In this document: positions 25,827 to 33,653 of the stretch, piece after piece
Layout: each line of letters begins with the position of its first letter
Numbering within the stretch: the stretch's first letter is position 1
DNA from: JAPKYZ01 sp033763835
Lineage (GTDB): Bacteria > Acidobacteriota > Terriglobia > Bryobacterales > Bryobacteraceae
NCBI GenBank assembly: GCA_033763835.1
Contig: JANRJS010000018.1
Span: 62,001 to 126,000 of the forward strand
Reading direction: 5' to 3'
DNA: 64,000 nucleotides
The notes under the pieces: model-generated
What the model was told of the DNA's origin: nothing
Databases searched by the model: none
What the model saw: only the letters and a program-made list of their open reading frames with translations
Made by a program: the position numbers and the translations under genes

Positions 25827-26915
25827 TTAAGCCCCGCGTACTTCCTTCCAGGTTACGATCCGCTTTTGCTCGATCGCCATGCGGCCCATCACCGCCACTT
25901 TCGTCGACAGGTTCGCCGTCTCGATATTGTTCAGCGGCTTTTTCTTGTCGATCGAATCCCGGACGAACGATTCGAGCGCGTAGTAGTCGGCCGTCTTTCC
26001 CGGCTCCGTTGCGACTTCGAGTTTCTGCAACTCGCCGCGTTTCTCCACTTCGCCCCAGGTGGCTTTGGCGAGATCGATCGCGGCCTTCGATCCAAACACG
26101 CGCTCGTTGATTCCGCTGAAACCGGCGGGATCGAAATAGATTTGCGAGAAGTTCAAGCGGACGTCGTTGGGAAATTCCCAAATGACGCTCCAGTTGTCCA
26201 TCACGCTACGGCCCGGCGGCACGTCCTTATACAGGCTGATCCCGCCCGAACCCATCGCGCGAACGGGCGCCGCGCCGATCGCCCACACCATGAGGTCGAT
26301 GATGTGGCAGGCCTGCTCGACGATGATGTCGCCCGATCTTTTCTTGTCGAACAGCCACGGCGTGTTGCGGGGTAGGTCGCCGCCGTGCCGCATCGCATGG
26401 CCGTAGAGCACCCTGCCGATGCCACCCTCGCGGATGAACTTCATTGACGCCGCGCGGTTTGGATCGTGGCGCAACTGAAAGCCGATCTGCAAAATTCCTT
26501 TCGCCGATCGTGACGCTTTCTCGACGATGTCGCACTCTTCGGGATTCAATCCCACAGGCTTTTCGAGGTACACGTTCTTGCCCGACTCGAGCGCGGCGAT
26601 GGCGATGTTCTTGTGGGTATCGACTGGCGTCGCGATCACAATAGCGTCGATATCCTTGCGGTCGAGCAGCTTTCGATAGTCGGGGAAGCCTTCCGCCGAA
26701 CCGCCCTGTTCCTTGACGTAGTCGAGCGCCTTCTGCTGGCGTTCGGGATCGAGATCGCTGACGGCCACGACCTTCGCGCCGGGCACTCGCATCAGTTGGC
26801 GCATGGTGTAACCACCGCGATTGCCCACGCCGATGTAGGCGACGCGAAATTCCTTCGACGAGGTCTGCGCGGCCAATACAGCGGGCGCGGCGGCGAGCAC
26901 GGTTCTGCGGGTCAT
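25827..26915 (-). CDS. Gfo/Idh/MocA family oxidoreductase, exported
   Basis: This is a 362-residue NAD(P)-dependent oxidoreductase of unknown substrate, probably a sugar or cyclitol. The N-terminus MTRRTVLAAAPAVLAAQ looks like a twin-arginine or Sec signal, as in the many exported Gfo/Idh/MocA proteins of this phylum. The Rossmann motif VAYIGVGNRGGYTM and the substrate-domain motif YLEKPVGLNPEECD (Lys-Pro) are clear. Also seen: QIGFQLRHDPNRA and EQACHIIDLMVWAIGA, where the His matches the catalytic His. The gene overlaps the upstream toxin-like gene by 4 bases at its start, which may be coincidental packing. Confidence 0.9.
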   Translation of the reverse strand: MTRRTVLAAAPAVLAAQTSSKEFRVAYIGVGNRGGYTMRQLMRVPGAKVVAVSDLDPERQQKALDYVKEQGGSAEGFPDYRKLLDRKDIDAIVIATPVDTHKNIAIAALESGKNVYLEKPVGLNPEECDIVEKASRSAKGILQIGFQLRHDPNRAASMKFIREGGIGRVLYGHAMRHGGDLPRNTPWLFDKKRSGDIIVEQACHIIDLMVWAIGAAPVRAMGSGGISLYKDVPPGRSVMDNWSVIWEFPNDVRLNFSQIYFDPAGFSGINERVFGSKAAIDLAKATWGEVEKRGELQKLEVATEPGKTADYYALESFVRDSIDKKKPLNNIETANLSTKVAVMGRMAIEQKRIVTWKEVRGA

Positions 26916-27289
26916 TTAGTCCTCTTCTTCCTCGGCTTAATGTACTTCACGCGAGGGAGCTTCTCGAAATGCTCGTCCATCGTCCACAGCGTGGCATCGT
27001 GCGCGAGCGCGGTGGCGTAGATGATGGAGTCTGAAATGTGTAATCGATGGCGAAGGCCTAGTTCGGCGGCCGATAGCGCCAAATCCGCGTCAAGAGGCCA
27101 CTGCATGCCTTCTCGCATCCTGGCCCAAACCCGCCCGAATTCGAGTCCGTTCAAAAGCGAAAAACGACGGACCTCGGTCAGTACGATGGACGGAACGATC
27201 GGCTTGGCTTCGAGCGCTTCCTCGAAGAAACCGGCCTCCGGCCCCTGACAAAGGTGTTCGATCCATCCGGAAGAATCGACCACTACCAT
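26912..27289 (-). CDS. PIN domain toxin-like ribonuclease (VapC family)
   Basis: This is a 125-residue PIN-fold protein, a putative Mg-dependent RNase toxin. The acidic active-site residues are all present: Asp5 in VVVDSSGWIEHL, Glu39 in VLTEVRR, Asp87 in ISDSIIYATA and Asp105 in WTMDEHF. The C-terminus is unusually basic (KPRKKRTK). The gene overlaps the last 7 bases of the AbrB-like gene, the usual antitoxin-toxin order and coupling. It would form a type II toxin-antitoxin pair with that gene. Confidence 0.9.
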   Translation of the reverse strand: MVVVDSSGWIEHLCQGPEAGFFEEALEAKPIVPSIVLTEVRRFSLLNGLEFGRVWARMREGMQWPLDADLALSAAELGLRHRLHISDSIIYATALAHDATLWTMDEHFEKLPRVKYIKPRKKRTK

Positions 27290-27489
27290 CGGTCGTCGTG
27301 CTCGCGCACGAACGGCGGCGCGCCTTTCCAGATTCCCCGCAAGTCGGCCAAACTCGGCACTTTCTCGATCCGAAAGTGGCCGTTGACCCGTGGGAAGTGC
27401 ACCTCCTCGCCCGGCTTAATGCCCAACTCGTCGCGCACTTCCTTAGGAATCACGATCTGATTCTTCGCCGAAACTCGCGCCTTACTCAT
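27283..27489 (-). CDS. AbrB/MazE-like antitoxin (VapB family)
   Basis: This is a 68-residue swapped-hairpin AbrB-type DNA-binding protein (SKARVSAKNQIVIPKEVRDELG, then GIKPGEEVHF). The C-terminal tail after residue 45 (DLRGIWKGAPPFVREHDDRW) is the part expected to wrap around and neutralise the PIN toxin. An ATG at 27489 is chosen; the frame is open further upstream but that part does not fit the family. A TACGAT hexamer lies 6 bases before the start. The antitoxin probably represses its own promoter. Confidence 0.88.
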   Translation of the reverse strand: MSKARVSAKNQIVIPKEVRDELGIKPGEEVHFPRVNGHFRIEKVPSLADLRGIWKGAPPFVREHDDRW

Positions 27490-27495
27490 AGCTCC

Positions 27496-27501
27496 ATCGT
27501 A
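27496..27501 (-). promoter_or_regulatory. -10-like hexamer TACGAT upstream of the antitoxin gene
   Basis: On the minus strand TACGAT ends 6 bases before the ATG. GGAGCT fills the gap, so a very short leader with a weak GGAG is also possible. Confidence 0.3.
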
Positions 27502-27520
27502 CAACTTCGACCATCTCGCT

Positions 27521-28630
27521 TTACTTCGTGCGATTGGTAAAGAGGTAGAGGCCGCTTTTCCCGGCCGTCGCGAAGTCGAGGTCGCCATCGTTATCTAAGT
27601 CTGCCACGGGAATCTGCATGCCGCCGCCGGTGCGCGTCGAGTAGTCCACCGTGTGCTTGATCCACTCGATGCGCTTACCATCGTCCGTTCGCCGGTATTC
27701 ATACCAATAGACCCCCAGCGGCTCGCGCTCGCCTGGATCCTTGCCGGTGTGCGCCATCCAGCGCTTGCCGGTGAGCAAATCCTTCTTGCCGTCGCCGTTC
27801 AGATCGACCAGCGTTGTGGCGTGCGCCTGGGACCAACTGTCGTCGATCATCGACTCTTGCCACTTGCCGTCGCCCAGATTTTTCAGCCAGAAGATGCCGT
27901 AGTCGTGCGCGTTCGAGGTCAGGATGTCGTTCTTGCCGTCGCCGTCGATATCGATGACGTGCATGAACCCCAGCGACCATTTCGAGCCCTCGAAATCGCC
28001 GTGCCAAACCCAATCGCCGCCCTTCGCCTCGAACCAGCCTTGCGGCGTGAGAATGTCCGTCTTGCCGTCGCCGTTTAGATCGCCCGCGCCGATTCCGTGG
28101 CCGTAGCTCTGCGGACTTACGACATGCTTCACCGCTTTACCGTTTTCGAACGAGTACCACGTGAGCGGCGACGCCTTACCTCCGAATTGCGGTAAGACTT
28201 CGCGAGCCTTGCCGTCGTTATCGAGATCGACGAGGAAAGCGAACTCGACGTTGTAGCCTTGCTCCACGGGCGTGGGCGCCCATGGGCCCTTCGCCATTCC
28301 CGGGTTCATCCAAAGGTTGACGATCTTCCCGAACCAGGAGACGCTCACGATGTCCGGGTAACCGTCGCCGTTCACGTCGAGGGGCAGATCGCCGAAGTCG
28401 TCGATGTAGTTGTTGGTGAAGTTCAATTCGCGGAATTTGTGCTTCTTCCACGCCGGAGCCTCGTACCAGTTCTCGCCGGAAACGATGTCGAGTTTGCCGT
28501 CTTTGTTGATGTCGGCAAAGGCGCACGCCTCGTTCGCGCCTCCGTCGAGCATGGTCTTGTCGAACGGAATATCCGCCGGACGGCCCGCGCCGAAAGCCAG
28601 CGCGGTAATGACAAGCGTCGCTTTTCGCAT
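27521..28630 (-). CDS. FG-GAP/VCBS repeat exported protein
   Basis: This is a 369-residue secreted protein built of FG-GAP/VCBS-type beta-propeller repeats. At least six calcium-binding-like loops of the DxNxDGxxD type can be read: DINKDGKLDIV, DVNGDGYPDIV, DLNGDGKTDIL, DIDGDGKNDIL, DLNGDGKKDLL and DLDNDGDLDFA. A short hydrophobic signal (MRKATLVITALAFGAG) precedes them. Such proteins are common in Acidobacteriota and Planctomycetes and are usually extracellular; the ligand is unknown. A TAAAAT hexamer 9 bases upstream could be its -10. Confidence 0.9.
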   Translation of the reverse strand: MRKATLVITALAFGAGRPADIPFDKTMLDGGANEACAFADINKDGKLDIVSGENWYEAPAWKKHKFRELNFTNNYIDDFGDLPLDVNGDGYPDIVSVSWFGKIVNLWMNPGMAKGPWAPTPVEQGYNVEFAFLVDLDNDGKAREVLPQFGGKASPLTWYSFENGKAVKHVVSPQSYGHGIGAGDLNGDGKTDILTPQGWFEAKGGDWVWHGDFEGSKWSLGFMHVIDIDGDGKNDILTSNAHDYGIFWLKNLGDGKWQESMIDDSWSQAHATTLVDLNGDGKKDLLTGKRWMAHTGKDPGEREPLGVYWYEYRRTDDGKRIEWIKHTVDYSTRTGGGMQIPVADLDNDGDLDFATAGKSGLYLFTNRTK

Positions 28631-28639
28631 ATCGCGACG

Positions 28640-28645
28640 ATTTTA
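28640..28645 (-). promoter_or_regulatory. -10-like hexamer TAAAAT upstream of the FG-GAP gene
   Basis: On the minus strand TAAAAT ends 9 bases before the ATG at 28630, in the 55-base divergent gap shared with the PEP-CTERM gene. Confidence 0.35.
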
Positions 28646-28685
28646 TCTACTCACGCAGTTCGCCATCGCGCCGATAAGCGCTGCG

Positions 28686-29345
28686 ATGACGCGGATTGCT
28701 TTGTGCCTCGCCGTTCTAACCGCCGCCGGGAAGCTCCACGCCGGTACGATTCTCTTCGCCAGCGACCTGGTGAACGAGTCGAACAGTCGCACCGGAGCGA
28801 ACGTGGCAATCGCCGCGCATCCCCTCTGGCAGCCGAACTTCGGCGGCGCGCAGTGGGTCAGCTACGACCTCACCGGTAACGGACAGCCGAAGTCGCCGGC
28901 GAACGTAACGGGCACGATTACTGGGGCGAAAGCCAAAGCTCCCACGGCGACGTTCTGGGAGGAGTTCACGCTGCCTCACGCCACGAATTCCGGATCGGTG
29001 ACGGTTTGGGCCGACGACACCGCGCGCGTCTCGATCATTGGGCCGAGTCTTACAAAGTTCGTCCTTTGGGAAGCGAATCCCGTGCAGGGCGGAGCGTGCG
29101 CCAACGGTCCGATCGGATGCCTGCCGCAAAACGGCAAGACCATCGATCTAACGTCCTTCCTCCCCGTGGCTGGCGATTACAAGCTGCAATTCGACGTCTA
29201 CCAGCGCGGCGGCGGGCCCTTCGGTTTGCTCTACAGCGGCTCGATCGACTCGCAAGTTCCGGAGCCGTCCACTTGGGCGATGGGCGCCACGGGCTTGGGT
29301 GCGATCTTGCTCGCCGCGCGACGCTCTGGTATCCTCCGGAAGTAG
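28686..29345 (+). CDS. PEP-CTERM sorting domain protein
   Basis: This is a 219-residue exported protein with a C-terminal PEP-CTERM signal: VPEPSTWAM, a hydrophobic helix (GATGLGAILLAA) and the basic cluster RRSGILRK. This tail is recognised by exosortase (XrtA type) and cleaved, usually in bacteria that make exopolysaccharide. The signal peptide is MTRIALCLAVLTAAGKLHA. The mature part is a predicted beta-sandwich without recognised enzyme motifs; two Cys (GGACANGPIGC) could form a disulfide. No exosortase gene is in the window. The promoter of the downstream tRNA gene lies inside its 3' end. Confidence 0.87.
   Translation: MTRIALCLAVLTAAGKLHAGTILFASDLVNESNSRTGANVAIAAHPLWQPNFGGAQWVSYDLTGNGQPKSPANVTGTITGAKAKAPTATFWEEFTLPHATNSGSVTVWADDTARVSIIGPSLTKFVLWEANPVQGGACANGPIGCLPQNGKTIDLTSFLPVAGDYKLQFDVYQRGGGPFGLLYSGSIDSQVPEPSTWAMGATGLGAILLAARRSGILRK
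29307..29335 (+). promoter_or_regulatory. Promoter of tRNA-Glu inside the PEP-CTERM gene
   Basis: TTGCTC (29307-29312) and TATCCT (29330-29335) are separated by exactly 17 bases and lie 14 bases before the mature tRNA end, leaving room for a short pre-tRNA leader. Confidence 0.45.
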
Positions 29346-29349
29346 CCGA

Positions 29350-29424
29350 GGCGCCATCGTCTAACGGTTAGGACAGAGCCCTCTCAAGGCTTAAATAGGG
29401 GTTCGATTCCCCTTGGCGCTACCA
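29350..29424 (+). tRNA. tRNA-Glu (anticodon CTC)
   Basis: A full cloverleaf of 75 bases including an encoded CCA. The acceptor stem GGCGCCA pairs with TGGCGCT (first pair G-U); the D arm is GTCT/GGAC. The anticodon stem GAGCC/GGCTT has loop CTCTCAA and anticodon CTC at 29383-29385. The T arm is AGGGG-TTCGATT-CCCCT. It reads GAG codons, frequent in this high-GC genome. The 3' half overlaps the convergent xylanase gene. Confidence 0.96.
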
Positions 29425-31093
29425 ACTTCCTCTCGCTCACCACGCCATCGACTTCGACCTCGTAGGTTCCCAGAAAGCCTCGCACAGTAAATTTGCCAGC
29501 GGCGTCCGTCACGCCTTCGGCCGTCGTCCACCACTCTTTGAAAACCAACTCGCGATAAGCGCGTCCATGTTCGCGCTCGGTCCAATCGCGCGAATAAAGC
29601 GCGCAATCGGGCCGCCAATGCCGCCCTTCCCAGAAGCCCCACATCAGGATCGCCTCCACGCCGGGATGGCTGAAGACGACGGTGAAGTAGTCGCGCAGAT
29701 AGTCGGCTTGCAATTGCCGGTCGTTCGAGTTGATGTCGAACTCCGTGATCTGGACCGGCACTCCGAACTTGGTGTACTGGTCGACGATGTCGTACACCTT
29801 CTGCGGGTGCGTCAAGTCGGTGCCGAAGTGTCCTTGGATGCCGATACCGGTGAGCGGAGCGCCGCGATTCAGTAGGGCTTGGATTAACTCCGCGAACTGC
29901 CGCTGTTTCGTTACGTTGCGCCCGCCGCCCGTTTCAATGTCGTACTCGTTGACGAACAGCCGCACGTCGGGGTCGGCGGCGCGGGCGAGTTGGAACCATC
30001 GAACGAGTTCGTAATCGCCGAAGATGTTCTGGAGAACTCGATTGGGAATCGGCTCGTTCACCACATCCCAATCGGTGACCAAACCGCGCGTGGCGGCGCC
30101 GATTTCGAGAATGTGATCGTCGATGCGCTTGCGCAGTGCATCGGGATTTGCGGCCAGCGCCCGCAGATCGTTCGGCAGATACTGCCAGTCCGGCCAAACC
30201 ATATTGTGGCCGCGAGTGTCGGGGAGACCGTTGGCATGCAACCACGCCAGAGCGTTCGCCGCCCGCGCGCGATTCGCTTCCCAAGTGGGCCACTTCAGAT
30301 CGTTTTCGAGAACGGTCTTATTAAACAACTCGAGAATCTTGCGCCGGTAGATTTCGTCGTCGGGGGAGGTTCCCAACAGTCCCGCTGCGACGACGGCGCT
30401 ACCGAATCCAAACGCATGCCGCTTCTGCCGAACCTTGACGGGAACGCCCGCTCGCGGCTTTCCTTCGCTATCCACGGCGGCGACAACCAGATCGGCTTTG
30501 CGGTACTTCTCGATCCGTTCTTGCGCGGCGGCACGCCACGGCGCGTCCGGCTCGCGCCCGGGGTACGTGAATCCGAGCGCCGCAACCGGCGGATTCGGCG
30601 ACGGTCCGTAATTGTGCACCGCGATGCCGCCGATTTCGACCACCTGCGGCGAGTAGCCCACCCAGAAATCCAGCGCCGCTCCGCCCGGCTGGTAGCTCTC
30701 GACGACGCGGAACGGAATCTGCATCTTGCGCCAGTAGGGCGTAACCAGCGTGCCCGCGTTGACCGATTTGCGATAGTCCTCGCCCGCCCGCTCGAAGTTG
30801 AGCTTCACGGTCGCGCCGTCCGGGTCCGAGGACTCGATGGCCCGGACCCAATACTCGGCGACCAGCCAATCATTCACCGCCAGGGGAACGGCAAGGGTGT
30901 GGCGAATGCGGCAGTCCCACTCGCGCGCGACTCCCGGTGGAGTGGCGATACGCCAAGCTTCGGGGACCCCGCCCTCGATTGCGACGCGTTCCAACCGCCC
31001 GCCGTTGCACAACAGCCGGAATGCGCTTAACGAATCCGAGGGCAGAATCGAGGTCTGCGCGACAAGCGGCAGCAGGTACAGCGCGCCGAACAT
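29384..31093 (-). CDS. Endo-1,4-beta-xylanase, glycoside hydrolase family 10
   Basis: This is a secreted xylan-degrading enzyme of 569 residues. The start at 31093 gives a signal peptide (MFGALYLLPLVAQTS) and an ATGA overlap with the upstream isomerase gene. An N-terminal beta-sandwich resembling a carbohydrate-binding module (about 20-200) is followed by the GH10 barrel. The landmarks are GHNMVWPDW, the acid/base Glu in DWDVVNEPIP, the nucleophile Glu in VQITEFDI and WGFWEGRHW. A small Ig-like tail follows (DAAGKFTVRGFLGTYEVEVDG). The last 13 codons (LVAPRGIEPLFKP) are read from the antisense strand of tRNA-Glu, and the stop codon lies in the antisense of its anticodon loop. The native C-terminus may therefore once have been different. 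Confidence 0.92.
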   Translation of the reverse strand: MFGALYLLPLVAQTSILPSDSLSAFRLLCNGGRLERVAIEGGVPEAWRIATPPGVAREWDCRIRHTLAVPLAVNDWLVAEYWVRAIESSDPDGATVKLNFERAGEDYRKSVNAGTLVTPYWRKMQIPFRVVESYQPGGAALDFWVGYSPQVVEIGGIAVHNYGPSPNPPVAALGFTYPGREPDAPWRAAAQERIEKYRKADLVVAAVDSEGKPRAGVPVKVRQKRHAFGFGSAVVAAGLLGTSPDDEIYRRKILELFNKTVLENDLKWPTWEANRARAANALAWLHANGLPDTRGHNMVWPDWQYLPNDLRALAANPDALRKRIDDHILEIGAATRGLVTDWDVVNEPIPNRVLQNIFGDYELVRWFQLARAADPDVRLFVNEYDIETGGGRNVTKQRQFAELIQALLNRGAPLTGIGIQGHFGTDLTHPQKVYDIVDQYTKFGVPVQITEFDINSNDRQLQADYLRDYFTVVFSHPGVEAILMWGFWEGRHWRPDCALYSRDWTEREHGRAYRELVFKEWWTTAEGVTDAAGKFTVRGFLGTYEVEVDGVVSERKLVAPRGIEPLFKP

Positions 31094-31908
31094 CAGAACA
31101 AGCTCTTCAACAAAGTTACCGCCGCCCCGACATCCGCGCGCCACTGCTCGGGCGACTGCCCTTCGCGCTCGACATTCACGACGCCGTCGTAGCCGATCTC
31201 ACGCAGCTTCGCGACGAACTTCGGAATGCCCACGCTCCCCTGCCCGAGCGGCTTTTCCGTTCCGAGCGCGCCGGGCTTTGCCGGATCGGGACCGTCGCCG
31301 TCTTTGGCGTGCACGCTAATCACGTGCTTGCCGAGCAGACCGAGCGCGGGAATCGGCGCGTCGGTCCCATAGAGAATCAGATTGGCGGGATCGAAGTTGA
31401 TGCCCAAATTCGGCCGGTCCACATCGCGGAAAAAGTCGAGCAGCGCGTGCGCGGGCTCTTGTCCCGTTTCGAGCGCGAATGTCTGTCCGTTCCCGGCCGC
31501 GTGATCGCACACCCGCCGCACCACGTCCCGGACGGCGGTGTAATTCGGATGGGCGCGATCCTCGGGCACAAATCCGATGTGGCAGGCGATCGACTTCACC
31601 CCGATCGCGGCGGCGAAATCCGAAAGTTCGATCGTCCGAAGCTCCCGCTCCGCACGCGTCGCGATTGGGATAAAGCCGACGGTGCGCTCGACGGTGGGGA
31701 TGTCGGCGTAGTCCTCGCCGGTGTAAGCGGCAAAAACCGTAACCAATCGAAAATGTTCTTGGTCTAGCGCTGCCTTCCAAGCCGGGGCGCCCCCGAGCGG
31801 GTAGTCGCCCGCAACGCCCAATTGACCCGCCGACACTCCGAGAGCCTTAACGCCGCGAATCGTCTCACCCGCGTCCGGTCCCGCCCAAAACATCACGCCC
31901 GCTTCCAT
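31093..31908 (-). CDS. Sugar phosphate isomerase/epimerase family protein (xylose isomerase-like TIM barrel)
   Basis: This is a cytoplasmic TIM-barrel protein of 271 residues without signal peptide. It starts EAGVMFWAGPDAGETIRGVKALG, a common N-terminus in this family. Metal-site strands include ACHIGFVPED, LGINFDPANL, ISVHAKDGD and the C-terminal NVEREGQ. The reaction is unknown; neighbours suggest sugar or inositol catabolism. Two starts are possible: 31908, which overlaps the upstream gene by 16 bases and gives the full family N-terminus, or 31893, which makes an ATGA overlap. It is translationally linked to the xylanase gene downstream. Confidence 0.87.
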   Translation of the reverse strand: MEAGVMFWAGPDAGETIRGVKALGVSAGQLGVAGDYPLGGAPAWKAALDQEHFRLVTVFAAYTGEDYADIPTVERTVGFIPIATRAERELRTIELSDFAAAIGVKSIACHIGFVPEDRAHPNYTAVRDVVRRVCDHAAGNGQTFALETGQEPAHALLDFFRDVDRPNLGINFDPANLILYGTDAPIPALGLLGKHVISVHAKDGDGPDPAKPGALGTEKPLGQGSVGIPKFVAKLREIGYDGVVNVEREGQSPEQWRADVGAAVTLLKSLF

Positions 31909-32864
31909 CGAGCCTCCTCCATTGCCAGAGTCCATTTCACCGCGTTCGCCGATTCGGCGAGCGGACAAAAATCCGGCGCGACGCCCGCGCTTATGCACTC
32001 GGCGAAGTAGTCGATTTGCGCGCGATAGCCGTCGATCTCCCCCGGTCGCGAAAGCTTGCGCGGTTCCGCGCCCATGCCGTAGAACACGGGATCGCCGTCG
32101 CCGAACCGGTATTCGTAAGCGCCTTCGTCACGCACCACGGTGTACTCCATCGAGAACGGGTACGCGCCTGGATGCCAGCCGCCGCTAACGCTAACCGCGA
32201 ACTTCCCGTAGTCGAATTTCGCTTCGATCAGATCGATGCCCGCTTTCAGATTCTCGTAGCCCGTAGCCGTCACGCTCTTCGGTTCGCCGAATAAGTGCAG
32301 CATCATATCCACATCGTGGATGAGGAGATCGAAAACACCGCCGCCCGATTTCGATTTGTCCTTGAGCCATGCGCCCCATGCCGGAGCCGCACACCGCCGA
32401 CGGAATCGCGCCGACAGCGCCGGGCCGGGCGCTAGCACGGAGTACATCGGGAAGAAGCGCAGCACTTGGGCGCACATGGCAATGCGATTCGCGCGCTTCG
32501 ATTCCTGAAGGATCGTGGCACACTCTTCGCCGTTCAGCGCCAGCGGCTTCTCGATCAATACGTGCTTGCCCGCGCGCAACGCTGCGATGGCTTGCGGCGC
32601 GTGCAGATGAGTAGGGAGGCAAAGATCGAAGGCTTCGATAGAAGGATCGGCGAGCGCCTCTTCGAGCGCGCGGTACTTCGCGACGCCGGTTAAATCGATG
32701 CGCTGCGACGTGGTGTCGAGATTGCCCCCGACATCCGAAAAGTCGCCCGCGAGCTTCTTCTCGTCCGAGGACACGACGGCGGCGAGTTGCGCTTTTTGCG
32801 ACGCACGAATCGCCTTGACGTGCGTCACGCCCATGAATCCCAGTCCAACGACGGCCAGTCGCAT
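31893..32864 (-). CDS. Gfo/Idh/MocA family oxidoreductase (cytoplasmic)
   Basis: This is a 323-residue NAD(P)-dependent sugar or inositol oxidoreductase. The Rossmann start MRLAVVGLGFMGVTHVKAI is intact with no signal peptide, unlike the exported paralogue at 25827. The substrate-domain motif VLIEKPLALNGEEC and the LLIHDVDMMLHLFG helix with the catalytic His are present. It is first in a three-gene operon with an isomerase/epimerase and a GH10 xylanase, so its substrate may be a xylan-derived sugar. This is inference from context. Confidence 0.9.
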   Translation of the reverse strand: MRLAVVGLGFMGVTHVKAIRASQKAQLAAVVSSDEKKLAGDFSDVGGNLDTTSQRIDLTGVAKYRALEEALADPSIEAFDLCLPTHLHAPQAIAALRAGKHVLIEKPLALNGEECATILQESKRANRIAMCAQVLRFFPMYSVLAPGPALSARFRRRCAAPAWGAWLKDKSKSGGGVFDLLIHDVDMMLHLFGEPKSVTATGYENLKAGIDLIEAKFDYGKFAVSVSGGWHPGAYPFSMEYTVVRDEGAYEYRFGDGDPVFYGMGAEPRKLSRPGEIDGYRAQIDYFAECISAGVAPDFCPLAESANAVKWTLAMEEARWKRA

Positions 32865-32872
32865 CGAACTAC

Positions 32873-32878
32873 AGATTA
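32873..32878 (-). promoter_or_regulatory. -10-like hexamer TAATCT upstream of the oxidoreductase-isomerase-xylanase operon
   Basis: On the minus strand TAATCT ends 8 bases before the ATG at 32864. Confidence 0.32.
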
Positions 32879-32900
32879 CCGGAGAACCAAGCGCGCCCGG

Positions 32901-33518
32901 CTACATACTCACGACTTGGAAACTAAAGCGCTCCGGCGGCAGCGACGAGACGGGGTCCGGCGACATCGCCGCCCAGGTTCCGTAAGCCGAATCGGCGACG
33001 TTGTGATTCAGATAGAAAAGGAACTGGTTTGAGAAGCAACCGATGGGCGGCGGTTGCCGGAAAGTCAACCGCATTCCGACGGCGCGCTGCAACTCCACTC
33101 CTTCCGCCTTCACGGCTTTATCGGAAAGCAGTGTGACGAAGCTCGACCGGCCCGCGTGCGGCCAAACATCGGCCCTCAAGACGGCGCGCAGATCCCTGGA
33201 TAGGTCGAACGTCGTCTCGCACTGGCGAATCCATTCGAGGATCGAATCGCCCCACTGCCAGTGCGCCATAAACGCGAAGTATTGATCGACCAGATTGAGC
33301 GCCAGATCCATCTTGCGCCGGTCGTGCTCTTCTTGCGGAGCGATCGGATCGCCTAGCGCGAAATCGTCGATCAGGTCTTCGGTTTCGACGATATCCTGCG
33401 CCATCGTCATCACTTTGTCGAGACGTTTTTTCGGCGCGGAACGCACCAAGAGGGGAGGCAGCTCGTGAGTTTCGCTGCCCGGAAGTTCGATAAATCTTCG
33501 ACCACCGATTATTTCCAT
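32901..33518 (-). CDS. Hypothetical protein (205 residues)
   Basis: I do not recognise this protein. The start at 33518 (MEIIGGRRFIELPG) is chosen because a GAGAAAGG ribosome site lies 6 bases upstream; the frame is open further but without such a site. No signal peptide or membrane segment is evident. A helical, charged middle (DRRKMDLALNLVDQYFAFMAHWQWGD, read in two parts) is followed by a strand-rich C-terminal half (GMRLTFRQPPPIGCFSNQFLFYL). The codon pattern is consistent with real coding. It is divergent from the ROK kinase gene and convergent with nothing; its role is unknown. Confidence 0.7.
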   Translation of the reverse strand: MEIIGGRRFIELPGSETHELPPLLVRSAPKKRLDKVMTMAQDIVETEDLIDDFALGDPIAPQEEHDRRKMDLALNLVDQYFAFMAHWQWGDSILEWIRQCETTFDLSRDLRAVLRADVWPHAGRSSFVTLLSDKAVKAEGVELQRAVGMRLTFRQPPPIGCFSNQFLFYLNHNVADSAYGTWAAMSPDPVSSLPPERFSFQVVSM

Positions 33519-33639
33519 CGGTTCGCCTTTCTCTCGCTTAACGTTCTTATCGACGGCGACGCGGCCTCTTCCAATGGGACTTTCTTCGATTATGGAGACG
33601 GCGGCGCGATCAATCAAGTTCCAAATCGCGGGGTTCTGG

Positions 33640-33645
33640 TACTCT
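33640..33645 (+). promoter_or_regulatory. -10-like hexamer TACTCT upstream of the ROK kinase
   Basis: TACTCT ends 8 bases before the ATG at 33654 in a gap without Shine-Dalgarno. Confidence 0.32.
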
Positions 33646-33653
33646 AACGCGCG

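Noticed and set aside
29391..29642. A frame ending in the tRNA antisense (GNRTPI tail) as an alternative xylanase end
   Set aside because: It is in another frame than the catalytic domain and lacks domain support. Joining it to the xylanase would need a frameshift for which there is no other sign.
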